A stretch of DNA of 64,000 nt from Streptomyces sp. NBC_00258 (lineage in GTDB: Bacteria; Actinomycetota; Actinomycetes; Streptomycetales; Streptomycetaceae): positions 2,604,001-2,668,000 of the forward strand of contig NZ_CP108081.1 in the NCBI RefSeq assembly GCF_036182465.1, read 5' to 3'. Position 1 is the stretch's first letter, and every line of letters begins with the position of its first letter. Shown here piece by piece: positions 48,329 through 56,539 of the stretch. The notes under the pieces are model-generated. The model was not told the DNA's origin and ran no database searches. It saw nothing but the letters and a program-made list of their open reading frames with translations. Both the position numbers and the translations under genes were made by a program.

Positions 48329-50164
48329 TCAGCCCAGGGCCCGGTCGAGGTTGAAGGCCGCGCTGATCAGGGAGAGATGGGTGAAGGCCTGTGGGAAGTT
48401 GCCCTGCTGTTCGCCGGTGTGGCTGATCTCCTCGGCGTACAGGCCGAGGTGGTTGGCGTAGGTGAGCATCTTCTCGAAGGCCAGCCGCGCCTCGTCGAGC
48501 CGTCCGGCCCGGGTCAGGGCCTCGACGTACCAGAAGGAGCAGATCGAGAAGGTGCCCTCCTCGCCGCGCAGGCCGTCGGGGCTCGCGTTCGGGTCGTAGC
48601 GGTAGACCAGCGAGTCGGAGACCAGGTCCTCGGTGAGCGCGTCGAGGGTGGAGAGCCACTTCGGGTCGGTGGGCGAGATGAACTTGGCCAGGGGCATCAT
48701 CAGCACCGCGGCGTCCAGGACGTCGTCGTCCTCGTGCTGGACGAACGCCTGGCGCGCCGGTGACCAGCAGCGTTTCATGATCCGCCGGTAGATCGTGTCG
48801 CGGGCGTCGCGCCAGCGCACGATGTCGGCGGGCAGGCCCCGGCGGGTGGCCAGCCTGATGGCCCGCTCGATCGCCACCCAGCACATGAGCCTGGAGTAGA
48901 GGAAGTTCTTGCGGCCGCCGCGGGTCTCCCAGACGCCCTCGTCGGGCTGGTCCCAGTGTTCGCAGACCCAGTCGACCAGTCCGCAGATGTCGTCCCACTG
49001 GTCGCTGGAGATCGGCTGGGCCCATTTGTCGTAGAGGTAGACCGAGTCGATGAGCGCCCCGTAGATGTCGAGCTGGAGCTGGTCGGACGCCGCGTTGCCG
49101 ACCCGGACGGGGGCGGAGCCCTGGTATCCCTCCAGGTGGGGCAGCTCCCGCTCGGGCAGGTCGGTGCGGCCGTCGATGCCGTACATGATCTGCAGCGGGC
49201 CCCCGGGGAGGCCGTCGCCCGGGGTGATGTACTTGGCCGCGAAGGCCATGAAGGACTCGGCCTCGCTGGTGAAACCCAGCCTCAGCAGCGCGTACACGCA
49301 GAACGCGGCGTCGCGCACCCACACGTACCGGTAGTCCCAGTTGCGCTCGCCGCCGAGCTGTTCGGGCAGGCTGGTCGTGGCGGCGGCCACGATGGCGCCC
49401 GTCGGCGCGTAGGTGAGGAGCTTGAGGGTCAGAGCGGAGCGGTGCACCATCTCCCGCCACCGGCCGCGGTACTGGGACGCGGTCAGCCAGCGCCGCCAGA
49501 AGGCCACCGTGGCGGCGAACAGTTCCTCGGCCTCGGCGCGCGGGCAGCGGCGGGGCGCGATGTCGCCGCTGACCTGGTCGAGGGCGAACACCGCGGACTC
49601 GCCCTCCTGGAGCTTGAAGTCCACTCGCGCGTCGAGCCCGTCGCATTCGAGCGGCTCTGTGGCGGTCAGCGCGAGGGACAGGCTGTCCGACTCGAAGATC
49701 ACCATGTCGTCGTGCAGCCGTGCGGTGTGCGGCCGGGCTCCGTACTCGAACCGGGGGGACACCCGCGCGCGGAAGGGGATCGAGCCGCGTACGCACAGCA
49801 CTCGGCGGATGAGCCGGTGCCGGTCCGCCTCCGTCTCGTCGCCGTCCACCGGCATGAAGTCCTGGATCTCGCCCACCCCGTCCTCGGTGAAGAACCGGGT
49901 GACCAGGACGTTGGTGTCGGGGAAGTAGAACTGCTTGGTCCGGGCCGGCACGGCGGCCGCCAGCTCGAAGGAGCCGCCCCGGTCGGCGTCGAGGATGGAG
50001 GCGAAGACGCTGGGTGCGTCGAAGGACGGACAGCAGTACCAGTCGATCGTGCCGTTCGTGCCCACCAGGGCCACGCTGCGCAGATCGCCGATCAGGCCGT
50101 GCTCGGCGATCGGCAGATAGCGGGCGGATGCCGGTGGATCCTGGTGACCGGACGCCTCGGACAT
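48329..50164 (-). CDS. Glycoside hydrolase family 15 protein (glucoamylase/trehalase-like)
   Basis: 611 residues without a signal peptide. It opens with YLPIAEHGLIGDLRSVALVGTNGTIDWYCCPSFDAPSVFASILD, the N-terminal domain of actinobacterial cytosolic GH15 proteins. The (alpha/alpha)6 barrel shows WDYRYVWVRDAAFCVYALLRLGF, GLPGGPLQIMYGIDG, GVWETRGGRKNFLYSRLMCWVAIERAI and FSICSFWYVEALTRAGRLDEA. Some mycobacterial and Streptomyces members of this subgroup are trehalases, others cleave alpha-1,4-glucans; sequence alone does not decide. It stands alone on this strand. Confidence 0.85.
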   Translation of the reverse strand: MSEASGHQDPPASARYLPIAEHGLIGDLRSVALVGTNGTIDWYCCPSFDAPSVFASILDADRGGSFELAAAVPARTKQFYFPDTNVLVTRFFTEDGVGEIQDFMPVDGDETEADRHRLIRRVLCVRGSIPFRARVSPRFEYGARPHTARLHDDMVIFESDSLSLALTATEPLECDGLDARVDFKLQEGESAVFALDQVSGDIAPRRCPRAEAEELFAATVAFWRRWLTASQYRGRWREMVHRSALTLKLLTYAPTGAIVAAATTSLPEQLGGERNWDYRYVWVRDAAFCVYALLRLGFTSEAESFMAFAAKYITPGDGLPGGPLQIMYGIDGRTDLPERELPHLEGYQGSAPVRVGNAASDQLQLDIYGALIDSVYLYDKWAQPISSDQWDDICGLVDWVCEHWDQPDEGVWETRGGRKNFLYSRLMCWVAIERAIRLATRRGLPADIVRWRDARDTIYRRIMKRCWSPARQAFVQHEDDDVLDAAVLMMPLAKFISPTDPKWLSTLDALTEDLVSDSLVYRYDPNASPDGLRGEEGTFSICSFWYVEALTRAGRLDEARLAFEKMLTYANHLGLYAEEISHTGEQQGNFPQAFTHLSLISAAFNLDRALG

Positions 50165-50253
50165 GGCCGCAGCCTCCCTGCCCCGGGAACACGCTTTTGA
50201 CGCCTCCCAGCGTATGCGCTCCGCCGGATCCGCGGTTCGTTTGGCGCGAGCCG

Positions 50254-50320
50254 GTGGGGCTGGTCGCGCCCGGCGGCGGAGCCGCGGATCGATACGGCCC
50301 CGCGCCCCTTACGGGGCACC
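50254..50320 (-). repeat. Streptomyces intergenic repeat, long variant (copy 4)
   Basis: On the minus strand it starts GGGGCGCGGGG and ends GCGCGACCAGCC, as in the short copies, but replaces the central AACT by about 30 nt (CCGTATCGATCCGCGGCTCC then GCCGCCGGGC), itself able to fold (GCGGCTCCGCCGC). Confidence 0.65.
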
Positions 50321-50350
50321 GCCTCGCGGCCGGGTGGCGACGCGACGGGA

Positions 50351-51124
50351 TCAGCGCAGGAGCAGCTGCGCTCCGCCCACCACCGTCGCCGCGATCACCA
50401 GCTGTTCGAAGAGTCGCTGATTGATCCGGTTCACGGCCCACTTCCCGATGAACGCCCCCGGTACGACGAAGGCGGCGAGGGCGGCATCCAGCAGCAGCGA
50501 GTTGCCGTCGATGAGGCCGAGGCCGACGCTGAAGGGGACCTTGGAGACGTTGACGATCAGGAAGAAGAAGGCGGAGGTCCCCAGGAAGCCGAGCTTCCGG
50601 AAGCCCGCGGAGAGGAGGTACATCGACATCACCGGGCCGCCCGCGTTGGCGACCATCGTGGTGAAGCCGCCGAGCACGCCGTACGAACGGGCCTTGATCC
50701 GGCCGGTCCGCGTGGCGAGCGAGTCGGGTTCCTCCTCCGCCTCGGCCCTGCGGCGGCGCCAGATGGTGACGCCGGCCATCAGCAGCAGGATCGCGCCGAT
50801 CGACGTCCGTACGACCTGGTCGTCGGCCCACATCAGGAACACCGTGCCGGCGACGACTCCCGCGGCGACCGCCGGGAACAGTTTCCACAGGGTCGGCCAG
50901 TGCGCGTGCCGCCGGTAGGTGAGCACGGCGAGCACGTCACCGACGATGAGGATGGGGAGCAGGACTCCTGTCGACGCCCGGGCGGGCAGTACGGCCGCGA
51001 AGATGGCGAGGCTGACCGTGTTGGCTCCGCTGACGGCTGTCTTGGAGAAACCGACGAGCAGGGCCGCGGCGGCGAGTGCGGCGAACTCCCACAGGGATAT
51101 GTGCCAGAGCGTCATCGTGTTCAT
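50351..51124 (-). CDS. TauE/SafE family anion permease
   Basis: 257 residues with about eight membrane segments; WEFAALAAAALLVGFSKTAVSGANTVSLAIFAAVLPARASTGVLLPILIVGDVLAVL is the first repeat and YGVLGGFTTMVANAGGPVMSMYLLSAGFRKLGFLGTSAFFF the second. The family moves sulfite, sulfoacetate or related organic anions across the membrane. An ATG at 51115 is an alternative start. There is no substrate-linked neighbour. Confidence 0.83.
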   Translation of the reverse strand: MNTMTLWHISLWEFAALAAAALLVGFSKTAVSGANTVSLAIFAAVLPARASTGVLLPILIVGDVLAVLTYRRHAHWPTLWKLFPAVAAGVVAGTVFLMWADDQVVRTSIGAILLLMAGVTIWRRRRAEAEEEPDSLATRTGRIKARSYGVLGGFTTMVANAGGPVMSMYLLSAGFRKLGFLGTSAFFFLIVNVSKVPFSVGLGLIDGNSLLLDAALAAFVVPGAFIGKWAVNRINQRLFEQLVIAATVVGGAQLLLR

Positions 51125-51276
51125 GCGGAGACCGATGCTATGCCCACGTATCCGGCCGCGTCAGGACCGTCTCGACAGGTGGCCCCTGCCTCCGGCGCCG
51201 GTCGCGCGCTATGGACCGCTTCCACCTCCCCTGGAAAGATCGCCCCCGACCCTTCGCCGACGCCGATGGAGGACCC

Positions 51277-52086
51277 ATGGCCGACTCCCGCGAGCACACC
51301 CTCCCGGGCACCCGGGGCACGATCACCGCACGCGAGTGGCCACGGGAGCGCCCGCGGTACGTGGCGCTGCTCGTGCACGGCTACGGGGAGCACATCGGCC
51401 GGTACGAGTACGTGGCCGACGTGCTGCACGGGCACGGCGCGGCCGTGTTCGGCCCCGACCACATGGGGCACGGGAGGTCGGCGGGCGAGCGCGTGCTGGT
51501 CGAGGACTTCGAGGACGTGGTGAGCGACGTCCACGCGGTGGAGCGGCTGGCCCGGACCGCCCACCCGGATGTGCCGGTCGTACTGATCGGCCACTCCATG
51601 GGCGGCCTGATCGCCGCGCGATACGCCCAGCGGTACGGGGACGGCCTGGCCGCGCTCGTCCTCTCCGGGCCGGTCATCGGCAGCTGGGACCTGCTGCCCC
51701 AGCTGCTCGCGCTCGATCCGCTGCCCGACATCCCCATCGACCCGACCACGCTCTCGCGCGACCCGTCCGTCGGTGCGGCGTACGCGGCGGATCCGCTGGT
51801 CTGGCACGGGCCGTTCAAGCGCCCCACCCTGGAGGCCTTCGTACGCACTCTGGAGACCATCGCCAAGACCGGTGACGTGGGTGCGCTGCCGCTCCTGTGG
51901 CTGCACGGGGACGACGACCGGATCGTGCCGCTGCCCGCGAGCCGCGCGGGCGTAGAGGAGCTGCGCGGGGCCGACTGGACCGAGCGCGTGTACGCGGGCG
52001 CTCAGCACGAGGTGTTCAACGAGACGAACAAGGACACGGTCCTCGCGGACGTGACCGCCTTCGTGGACCGGGTACTCGCGCACTGA
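51277..52086 (+). CDS. Alpha/beta hydrolase, monoacylglycerol lipase type
   Basis: 269 residues from the ATG at 51277, with GGAGG 4 nt upstream; the longer open frame has no such site. Catalytic elements: oxyanion-side VALLVHGYGEHIGRYE, the nucleophile GHSMGG near residue 111, the acid in LWLHGDDDRIVP near 212, and the His in YAGAQHEVFNE near 245. This pattern is that of hydrolase_4/monoglyceride lipases. It is divergent from the TauE gene and shows no signal peptide. Confidence 0.85.
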   Translation: MADSREHTLPGTRGTITAREWPRERPRYVALLVHGYGEHIGRYEYVADVLHGHGAAVFGPDHMGHGRSAGERVLVEDFEDVVSDVHAVERLARTAHPDVPVVLIGHSMGGLIAARYAQRYGDGLAALVLSGPVIGSWDLLPQLLALDPLPDIPIDPTTLSRDPSVGAAYAADPLVWHGPFKRPTLEAFVRTLETIAKTGDVGALPLLWLHGDDDRIVPLPASRAGVEELRGADWTERVYAGAQHEVFNETNKDTVLADVTAFVDRVLAH

Positions 52087-52154
52087 GAGCGGACGGGCCC
52101 CGCGGCCTCGGAATCGGGTGTTTTCGCTGATCCGCCCTGGGCACCCGGCCCCTC

Positions 52155-52433
52155 ATGGAGTGGTTGCGGCGAGCGGCCTGCGCGGAGGAGGACCCAGAAC
52201 TGTTCTTCCCCGTGGGTACGGTCGGCCCCGCACGGCACGACATCGCGGCCGCCAAGCGCGTCTGCGCCCGTTGTCCGGTGGCAGGACAGTGCCTCGCGTG
52301 GGCGCTCTCCACCGGACAGACCTCCGGTGTGTGGGGTGGCACGGGCGAGGAGGAGCGCGCCGCGCTGCTCCGCATGGTCCGCCGTCGGCAAACGCCGCGA
52401 ACATCGCAAACGTCAAGGAGAAATGCACCATGA
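52155..52433 (+). CDS. WhiB-like iron-sulfur regulatory protein
   Basis: 92 residues. The four cluster cysteines are C9, C37, C40 and C46 (AAC-AEED then CARCPVAGQC), followed by the GVWGGTGEEER turn and a basic tail (RMVRRRQTPRTSQTSRR). Wbl proteins bind a redox- or NO-sensitive [4Fe-4S] cluster and act with sigma region 4. Its TGA overlaps the ATG of the Dps gene by 4 nt, so the two are translationally coupled. That placement suggests it serves redox or iron stress. It is not clearly one of the named developmental Wbl proteins. Confidence 0.88.
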   Translation: MEWLRRAACAEEDPELFFPVGTVGPARHDIAAAKRVCARCPVAGQCLAWALSTGQTSGVWGGTGEEERAALLRMVRRRQTPRTSQTSRRNAP

Positions 52434-52909
52434 CCGTGGTGAAGAGCACCCTGTCCGAGTCTGCTCGGCAGGTCGTCGGGGAGGCCTTGCAGGGCACTCT
52501 GGTGGATCTGCTCGGGCTCTCGCTCATCGGCAAGCAGGCCCACTGGAACATCGTGGGCCCGCGGTTCCGCTCGATCCATCTGCAGCTCGACGAGGTCGTC
52601 GACACGGCCCGTACGTACGCCGACACCGTGGCCGAGCGCGCGGCGACGCTCGGTGTGCCGCCCGACGGCCGGCCCGAGACGGTCGCGACGACGGCCGCCC
52701 CGCAGGGCCCGAAGGAGGGCTGGGTCCAGGACACCGAGGTCGTCGGCGTGCTCGTCGAGGCGCTGGACACGACCATCGGACGGCTGCGGGAGCGGATCAC
52801 CGCGACGGACGAGCCCGACCCCGTCACCCAGGACCTGCTGATCGGTCTGACGGCGGAGCTGGAGAAGCACCGCTGGATGTTCCAGGCCGAGGACTGGCCG
52901 CGCGCCTGA
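52430..52909 (+). CDS. Dps-family ferritin-like DNA-protection protein
   Basis: 159 residues from the ATG at 52430, with AAGGAG 9 nt upstream inside the whiB gene. The Dps ferroxidase region is LLGLSLIGKQAHWNIVGPRFRSIHLQLDEVVDTARTYADTVAERAATLG, with the His (KQAHWN) and Glu/Asp (LDEVVD) ligands shared between subunits. TAELEKHRWMFQAE closes the four-helix bundle. Dps dodecamers oxidise and store iron and protect DNA during stress. It overlaps the WhiB gene by 4 nt. Confidence 0.9.
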   Translation: MTVVKSTLSESARQVVGEALQGTLVDLLGLSLIGKQAHWNIVGPRFRSIHLQLDEVVDTARTYADTVAERAATLGVPPDGRPETVATTAAPQGPKEGWVQDTEVVGVLVEALDTTIGRLRERITATDEPDPVTQDLLIGLTAELEKHRWMFQAEDWPRA

Positions 52910-52987
52910 GATCCGCGGGCGTGCGCGGCAAGCAGCGCCCGCAGGCCACACAGGCAGGGACGAGCGCACGAACGGAAGGGGTACGTC

Positions 52988-53338
52988 ATGACCGACGCCC
53001 TCGAACTCGACGCGCTGTGGGACGAGTTCCACCGCGCGGTGAACATGACCTCGCAGGAGCTGGCCGCGTGGCTGCGGGTGAGCGACGCCTCCGAGGAGAC
53101 GGAACCGCTGCCGGAGCACGCGGGTTCGCCCACCGGTGAGCATGTGCTGGCCATCCTCCAGAAGCGCCGTACCGACCTCACCGACGACGACCTCGACGTG
53201 ATGTACGAGGTCGTGGACACCGTCACGGCCGAGACGGACCCGGAGGGCGAACCGTTGGCCGGGCCCGGGGCCGAGGAGACACAGCGCCGTCATCGGCTGA
53301 TGGCGTTGGGCCACGATCCGCTCAAGCCGTCGTCATGA
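52988..53338 (+). CDS. DUF3140 family protein
   Basis: 116 residues: LWDEFHRAVNMTSQELAAWLRV at the N-terminus and HVLAILQKRRTDLTDDDLDVMYEVVDTVTAE ... RHRLMALGHDPLK at the C-terminus, as in DUF3140. Its resemblance to small DNA-interacting proteins is only suggestive. It overlaps the next gene by 4 nt. Confidence 0.82.
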   Translation: MTDALELDALWDEFHRAVNMTSQELAAWLRVSDASEETEPLPEHAGSPTGEHVLAILQKRRTDLTDDDLDVMYEVVDTVTAETDPEGEPLAGPGAEETQRRHRLMALGHDPLKPSS

Positions 53339-54006
53339 CCGGCAGGGCCGAGCGGGTCGTGGAGGTGCTGCTCGCCGGGCACGGTCGTACGTTCGCCGAG
53401 GAGGCGGGCATCCGGCTGCGGAACACACCGCAGCCGCTGTACCGCACCCTGGTCATGGCCTGTCTGCTCAGCGCCCGGATCCGCGGTTCCGTCGCCCTCG
53501 CGACCACTCGTGCCCTGTACGACGCGGGGCTGCGCGATCCACGCCGGATGGCCGCGGCGACCTGGCAGGAGCGAGTGGACGCGCTGGGCAGCGGCGGCTA
53601 CCGGCGCTATGACGAGCGCACGGCGACCCAACTCGGCGACGGGGCCGAGCTGTTGACGGAGCGCTGGGGCGGCGATCCGCGGGGGATGCGGGACGCGGCG
53701 GACGGCGACCTGGACGAACTCCGCGGCCTGCTGCGGGAGATACCGGGGCTCGGGCCCGCGGGTGTGGACATCTTCCTGCGCGAGGTGCAGCTGGTGTGGC
53801 CCGAGGCCGCCCCGTATCTCGACGCGAAGGCCCTGGACGGCGCGGGCCGGCTCGGGCTGCCGACGGAGCCGGACCGTCTGGTGAAGCTCGCCGGGAGTAC
53901 CGAACCGGCCGTGCTGGCCGCCGCGTTGGTACGGGCGGCGCTCGACAAGGACGTCGTGGAGGAGTGTCTGCGGCACGCGGGGAAACCACGTTCGAAAGGC
54001 GACTGA
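53335..54006 (+). CDS. HhH-GPD family protein, endonuclease III-like, without the catalytic lysine
   Basis: 223 residues. The helix-hairpin-helix is LREIPGLGPAGVDIFLREV near residue 140, and the conserved Asp follows in APYLDAKALDGAG near 163. In endonuclease III the hairpin carries a catalytic Lys (GxGxKTA); here the matching segment is GLGPAGVD with no Lys. The C-terminal Fe-S cysteines are absent. It may be a monofunctional glycosylase or a non-catalytic relative. It overlaps DUF3140 by 4 nt, suggesting a shared DNA-related role. Confidence 0.75.
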   Translation: MTGRAERVVEVLLAGHGRTFAEEAGIRLRNTPQPLYRTLVMACLLSARIRGSVALATTRALYDAGLRDPRRMAAATWQERVDALGSGGYRRYDERTATQLGDGAELLTERWGGDPRGMRDAADGDLDELRGLLREIPGLGPAGVDIFLREVQLVWPEAAPYLDAKALDGAGRLGLPTEPDRLVKLAGSTEPAVLAAALVRAALDKDVVEECLRHAGKPRSKGD

Positions 54007-54050
54007 CGGTGCCAGACTGCTCGCACACCATGACGAGCAGAGGAGCACGC

Positions 54051-54866
54051 ATGACCGGGACCGAGTCCCCCCTCCAGCGCATCGACACCAGCAGGCCCCA
54101 TCCGGCACGTGTGTACGACTGGCTCCTGGGCGGCAAGGACAACTACCCGGTCGACGAGGAACTGGGCCTTCGAATGCTGGCGTTGGAGCCGCATGCCAAG
54201 CACTCCGCGCTCAACAACCGCTGGTTCATGCACCGCGCCACGCGGTGGCTGGTCCAGGAGGCGGGCATCCGTCAGTTCCTCGACATCGGCGCGGGTATCC
54301 CGACGGAGCCCAACCTCCACCAGATAGCGCAGGCCACGGTGCCCGACGCGCGGATCGTGTACGTCGACAACGACCCCATCGTGCTGGCCCATGCCGCGGC
54401 GCTGCTGCACGGCACTCCCGAGGGGGTGACCGAGTACATCCAGGCGGATGTGCGCGACACAGGAAAGATCCTGGAACAGGCCAGGGCCGTCCTCGACTTC
54501 GACCGGCCCATCGCGCTGTCGCTGGTCGCGCTGCTGCACTTCGTCGCCGACGAGGACGGGGCGTACGACCTGGTGGGCGGTCTGGTCGAGGCGCTGCCCA
54601 CCGGCAGTTGCCTCGTGCTGTCGATGATCACAGGGGACTACGATCCGGAGAACATGGACCGGGCGGTGCGGTCGTACGCGGCGGGCGGCGTCACGCTCGT
54701 GGCCCGTTCGCACGCCGAAGTGACCCGTTTCTTCACGGGACTCGAACTGGTCGAACCGGGGGTCGTCCCTCTGCCGGAATGGCATCCGGAACTCGCGGCG
54801 GGCGAGCGGCTCAAGGGCGAGGCGCCGGTGCCGCTGTACGCGGGCGTAGGGTTCAAGACCTCCTGA
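54051..54866 (+). CDS. SAM-dependent methyltransferase, PF04672 type
   Basis: 271 residues from the ATG at 54051 with GAGGAG 5 nt upstream. It opens IDTSRPHPARVYDWLLGGKDNYPVDEELGLRML, the hallmark of this actinobacterial family, and has FLDIGAGIPTEPNLHQIAQ as SAM motif I and IVYVDNDPIVLAHAAALL as motif II. The substrate is unknown; these genes are highly paralogous in Streptomyces. Confidence 0.86.
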   Translation: MTGTESPLQRIDTSRPHPARVYDWLLGGKDNYPVDEELGLRMLALEPHAKHSALNNRWFMHRATRWLVQEAGIRQFLDIGAGIPTEPNLHQIAQATVPDARIVYVDNDPIVLAHAAALLHGTPEGVTEYIQADVRDTGKILEQARAVLDFDRPIALSLVALLHFVADEDGAYDLVGGLVEALPTGSCLVLSMITGDYDPENMDRAVRSYAAGGVTLVARSHAEVTRFFTGLELVEPGVVPLPEWHPELAAGERLKGEAPVPLYAGVGFKTS

Positions 54867-54912
54867 GCCCCTCCTGAGCCACTTCTTGAGCGCCGCGACG
54901 GCACCCCCTGGC

Positions 54913-55602
54913 TCAGCGCAGCAGCCACCCTCCGTCCACGCTCAGGTTGACGCCGTTGACCGCCTCGTTGCGCAGCAGGAAGTCCACCGCGTCCACGATG
55001 TCCCGCATGCGAGCCAGTCGGCCCGTGGGCGTCTGGGCGCGGATGTTCTCCAGCACCTCCGGGGGCTTGCCCGCCCAGAACGGGCTGTCGCCGACGATGC
55101 CCGGATGGACGGCGTTGACGCGGATCGGGGCGAGTTCGCTTGCGAGGGTGCGCACCAGGCCCGTGACGCCGGCGTTCACCGTGGCGACGGTCGTGGCGCC
55201 CGGGTAGGGCCGTTCCTTGGCCTGCCCGCCGAAGATCACGACGGCGCTCTCCCCGGTCATCCGGGGCAGCAGTGTGTGGACGACCTCGGTGTAGCCGACG
55301 AGCTTGAGGGTGACGAGGTGCAGCGCGGCGTCGATGTCGTAGTCGGTGACGGTGTTCTGGTCGCGGGAGATGCCCGCGAGGACGAGGTGGTCGACGCGCT
55401 CGACGCCTGCCAGGGCGCCCGCGATCTCGCGCGGCCGGGAGAGGTCCAGGGCGAGTCCGTGCGCGCCGATCTCCTTGGCGGCCGTGTCGGCGCGGTGGGC
55501 GTCGCGGCCGGTGAGTACGACCTCGTCACCGTGTTCGGCGCGGGTGCGGGCGATCTCGCGGCCGATGCCGGCCGTACCGCCGATGACGACAACACTGCTC
55601 AT
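54913..55602 (-). CDS. Short-chain dehydrogenase/reductase, last gene of the catabolic operon
   Basis: 229 residues from the ATG at 55602 (GGGAGAG 3 nt upstream). The cofactor motif is VVVIGGTAGIGREIARTRAEHG at the N-terminus. The usual YxxxK catalytic pair is not in standard form: after SAVVIFGGQAKERPYPG comes ATTVATVNAGVTGLVRTLASELAP, where Tyr and Lys are not in the expected spacing. The C-terminal VNGVNLSVDGGWLL is standard. It follows the bicupin gene by 25 nt. Substrate unknown; NAD(P)H-dependent redox is inferred. Confidence 0.78.
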   Translation of the reverse strand: MSSVVVIGGTAGIGREIARTRAEHGDEVVLTGRDAHRADTAAKEIGAHGLALDLSRPREIAGALAGVERVDHLVLAGISRDQNTVTDYDIDAALHLVTLKLVGYTEVVHTLLPRMTGESAVVIFGGQAKERPYPGATTVATVNAGVTGLVRTLASELAPIRVNAVHPGIVGDSPFWAGKPPEVLENIRAQTPTGRLARMRDIVDAVDFLLRNEAVNGVNLSVDGGWLLR

Positions 55603-55627
55603 GGTCTCTCCCCCGGCACGTGGCGGA

Positions 55628-56539
55628 TCACGGCTTCCACTCCCCTGCTTCTCCCCCCAGCACGTCGCGCAGGTGGTCCCAGTCGCGGGCGAACCGGTAG
55701 GAGTGGCGCGACGGCGGCTGGGGTGCCTGGGTCTCCAGCCAACGCACCGGTCCCGTACCGGCGTTGGTGAAGCTGTGGACGCAACCGGCGCCCGCCCAGG
55801 CGGCGTCGCCGACACCGAGCCGGTACTGCTCGCCGTCGAAGGCGGCGTCCACGGTTCCCTCGACGATCAGATACGTCTCCTCGAAGGGGTGATCGTGCGC
55901 GCCCGCGACGCCGTCGGCCGCGTACTGCACCATGAACATCGTCGAGGCCACCGCGCCCAGGTCGGCGTCCACCATCATCTTCACGGTGATCCCGCTGTAG
56001 ACGAGCAGCGCGGTGCGCATGCTGGCCGACACGGCGAGGAGGTCCTGGGACTGCTTGCCGGGGTCCATCTGGGCGGCCTCGAAGTGGCCGAACGAGCGGG
56101 TGCGCGGGTCGCGGACGTCGATCCGGACCGGCTCGCGGTCCGGCAGCGCGGGCACCGCCCGGGTGTCGTGTCCGTAGCGCGCCCTCGGCACCGGTGCGAG
56201 CATGTCCGCCCAGCGTGCGGCGGTGTCCCCGGCCCCGCGCCAGGCGTGCGGCACGCCCGTGGGCAGCAGCCCGTAGTCGCCCTCTTCGAGGAGGTACGAG
56301 CCCTCGGGCGTATCGAGGACCACCGTCCCGGAGAGCAGGTGGAAGGACTCCTCGTACGAGTGGACGTGGGCCCCGATCGCCCCGTCCGGCGTCAGTTCGC
56401 ACACGCCGAAGCCCGTGTGTACGGAGCCGTCCTCCTCGCCGACCACGGTCCGCCGTGTGAATCCCGTGCTCCCGTACGGCGGTTGGGGCGGGGCGGCGAA
56501 CGTGGCGTCCGCCGCCCGCCGGATCACGTGGTGCGTCAT
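55628..56539 (-). CDS. Bicupin protein
   Basis: 303 residues with two cupin barrels. Domain 1 has IGAHVHSYEESFHLLSGTVVLD ... LLPTGVPHAWRG (metal ligands H, H, E, H) near 57-100. Domain 2 has AGAHDHPFEETYLIVEGTVDAAFDG ... GCVHSFTNAG near 215-260. Both keep the HxH(X)3-4E pattern, so two metal sites are likely. It resembles ureidoglycine aminohydrolase-like and isomerase-type bicupins, but I cannot assign the reaction. Its start overlaps the amidohydrolase stop by 4 nt. Confidence 0.75.
   Translation of the reverse strand: MTHHVIRRAADATFAAPPQPPYGSTGFTRRTVVGEEDGSVHTGFGVCELTPDGAIGAHVHSYEESFHLLSGTVVLDTPEGSYLLEEGDYGLLPTGVPHAWRGAGDTAARWADMLAPVPRARYGHDTRAVPALPDREPVRIDVRDPRTRSFGHFEAAQMDPGKQSQDLLAVSASMRTALLVYSGITVKMMVDADLGAVASTMFMVQYAADGVAGAHDHPFEETYLIVEGTVDAAFDGEQYRLGVGDAAWAGAGCVHSFTNAGTGPVRWLETQAPQPPSRHSYRFARDWDHLRDVLGGEAGEWKP

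Noticed and set aside
48159..50888. A 909-residue open frame on the minus strand over the GH15 gene
   Set aside because: It is Arg/Pro/Gly-rich with no family motif and runs in another frame of the well-supported GH15 and TauE genes; it is a high-GC shadow.
53335..54006. Calling this gene a standard endonuclease III (nth)
   Set aside because: The catalytic lysine and the Fe-S cysteines are missing, so only the HhH-GPD superfamily is supported.
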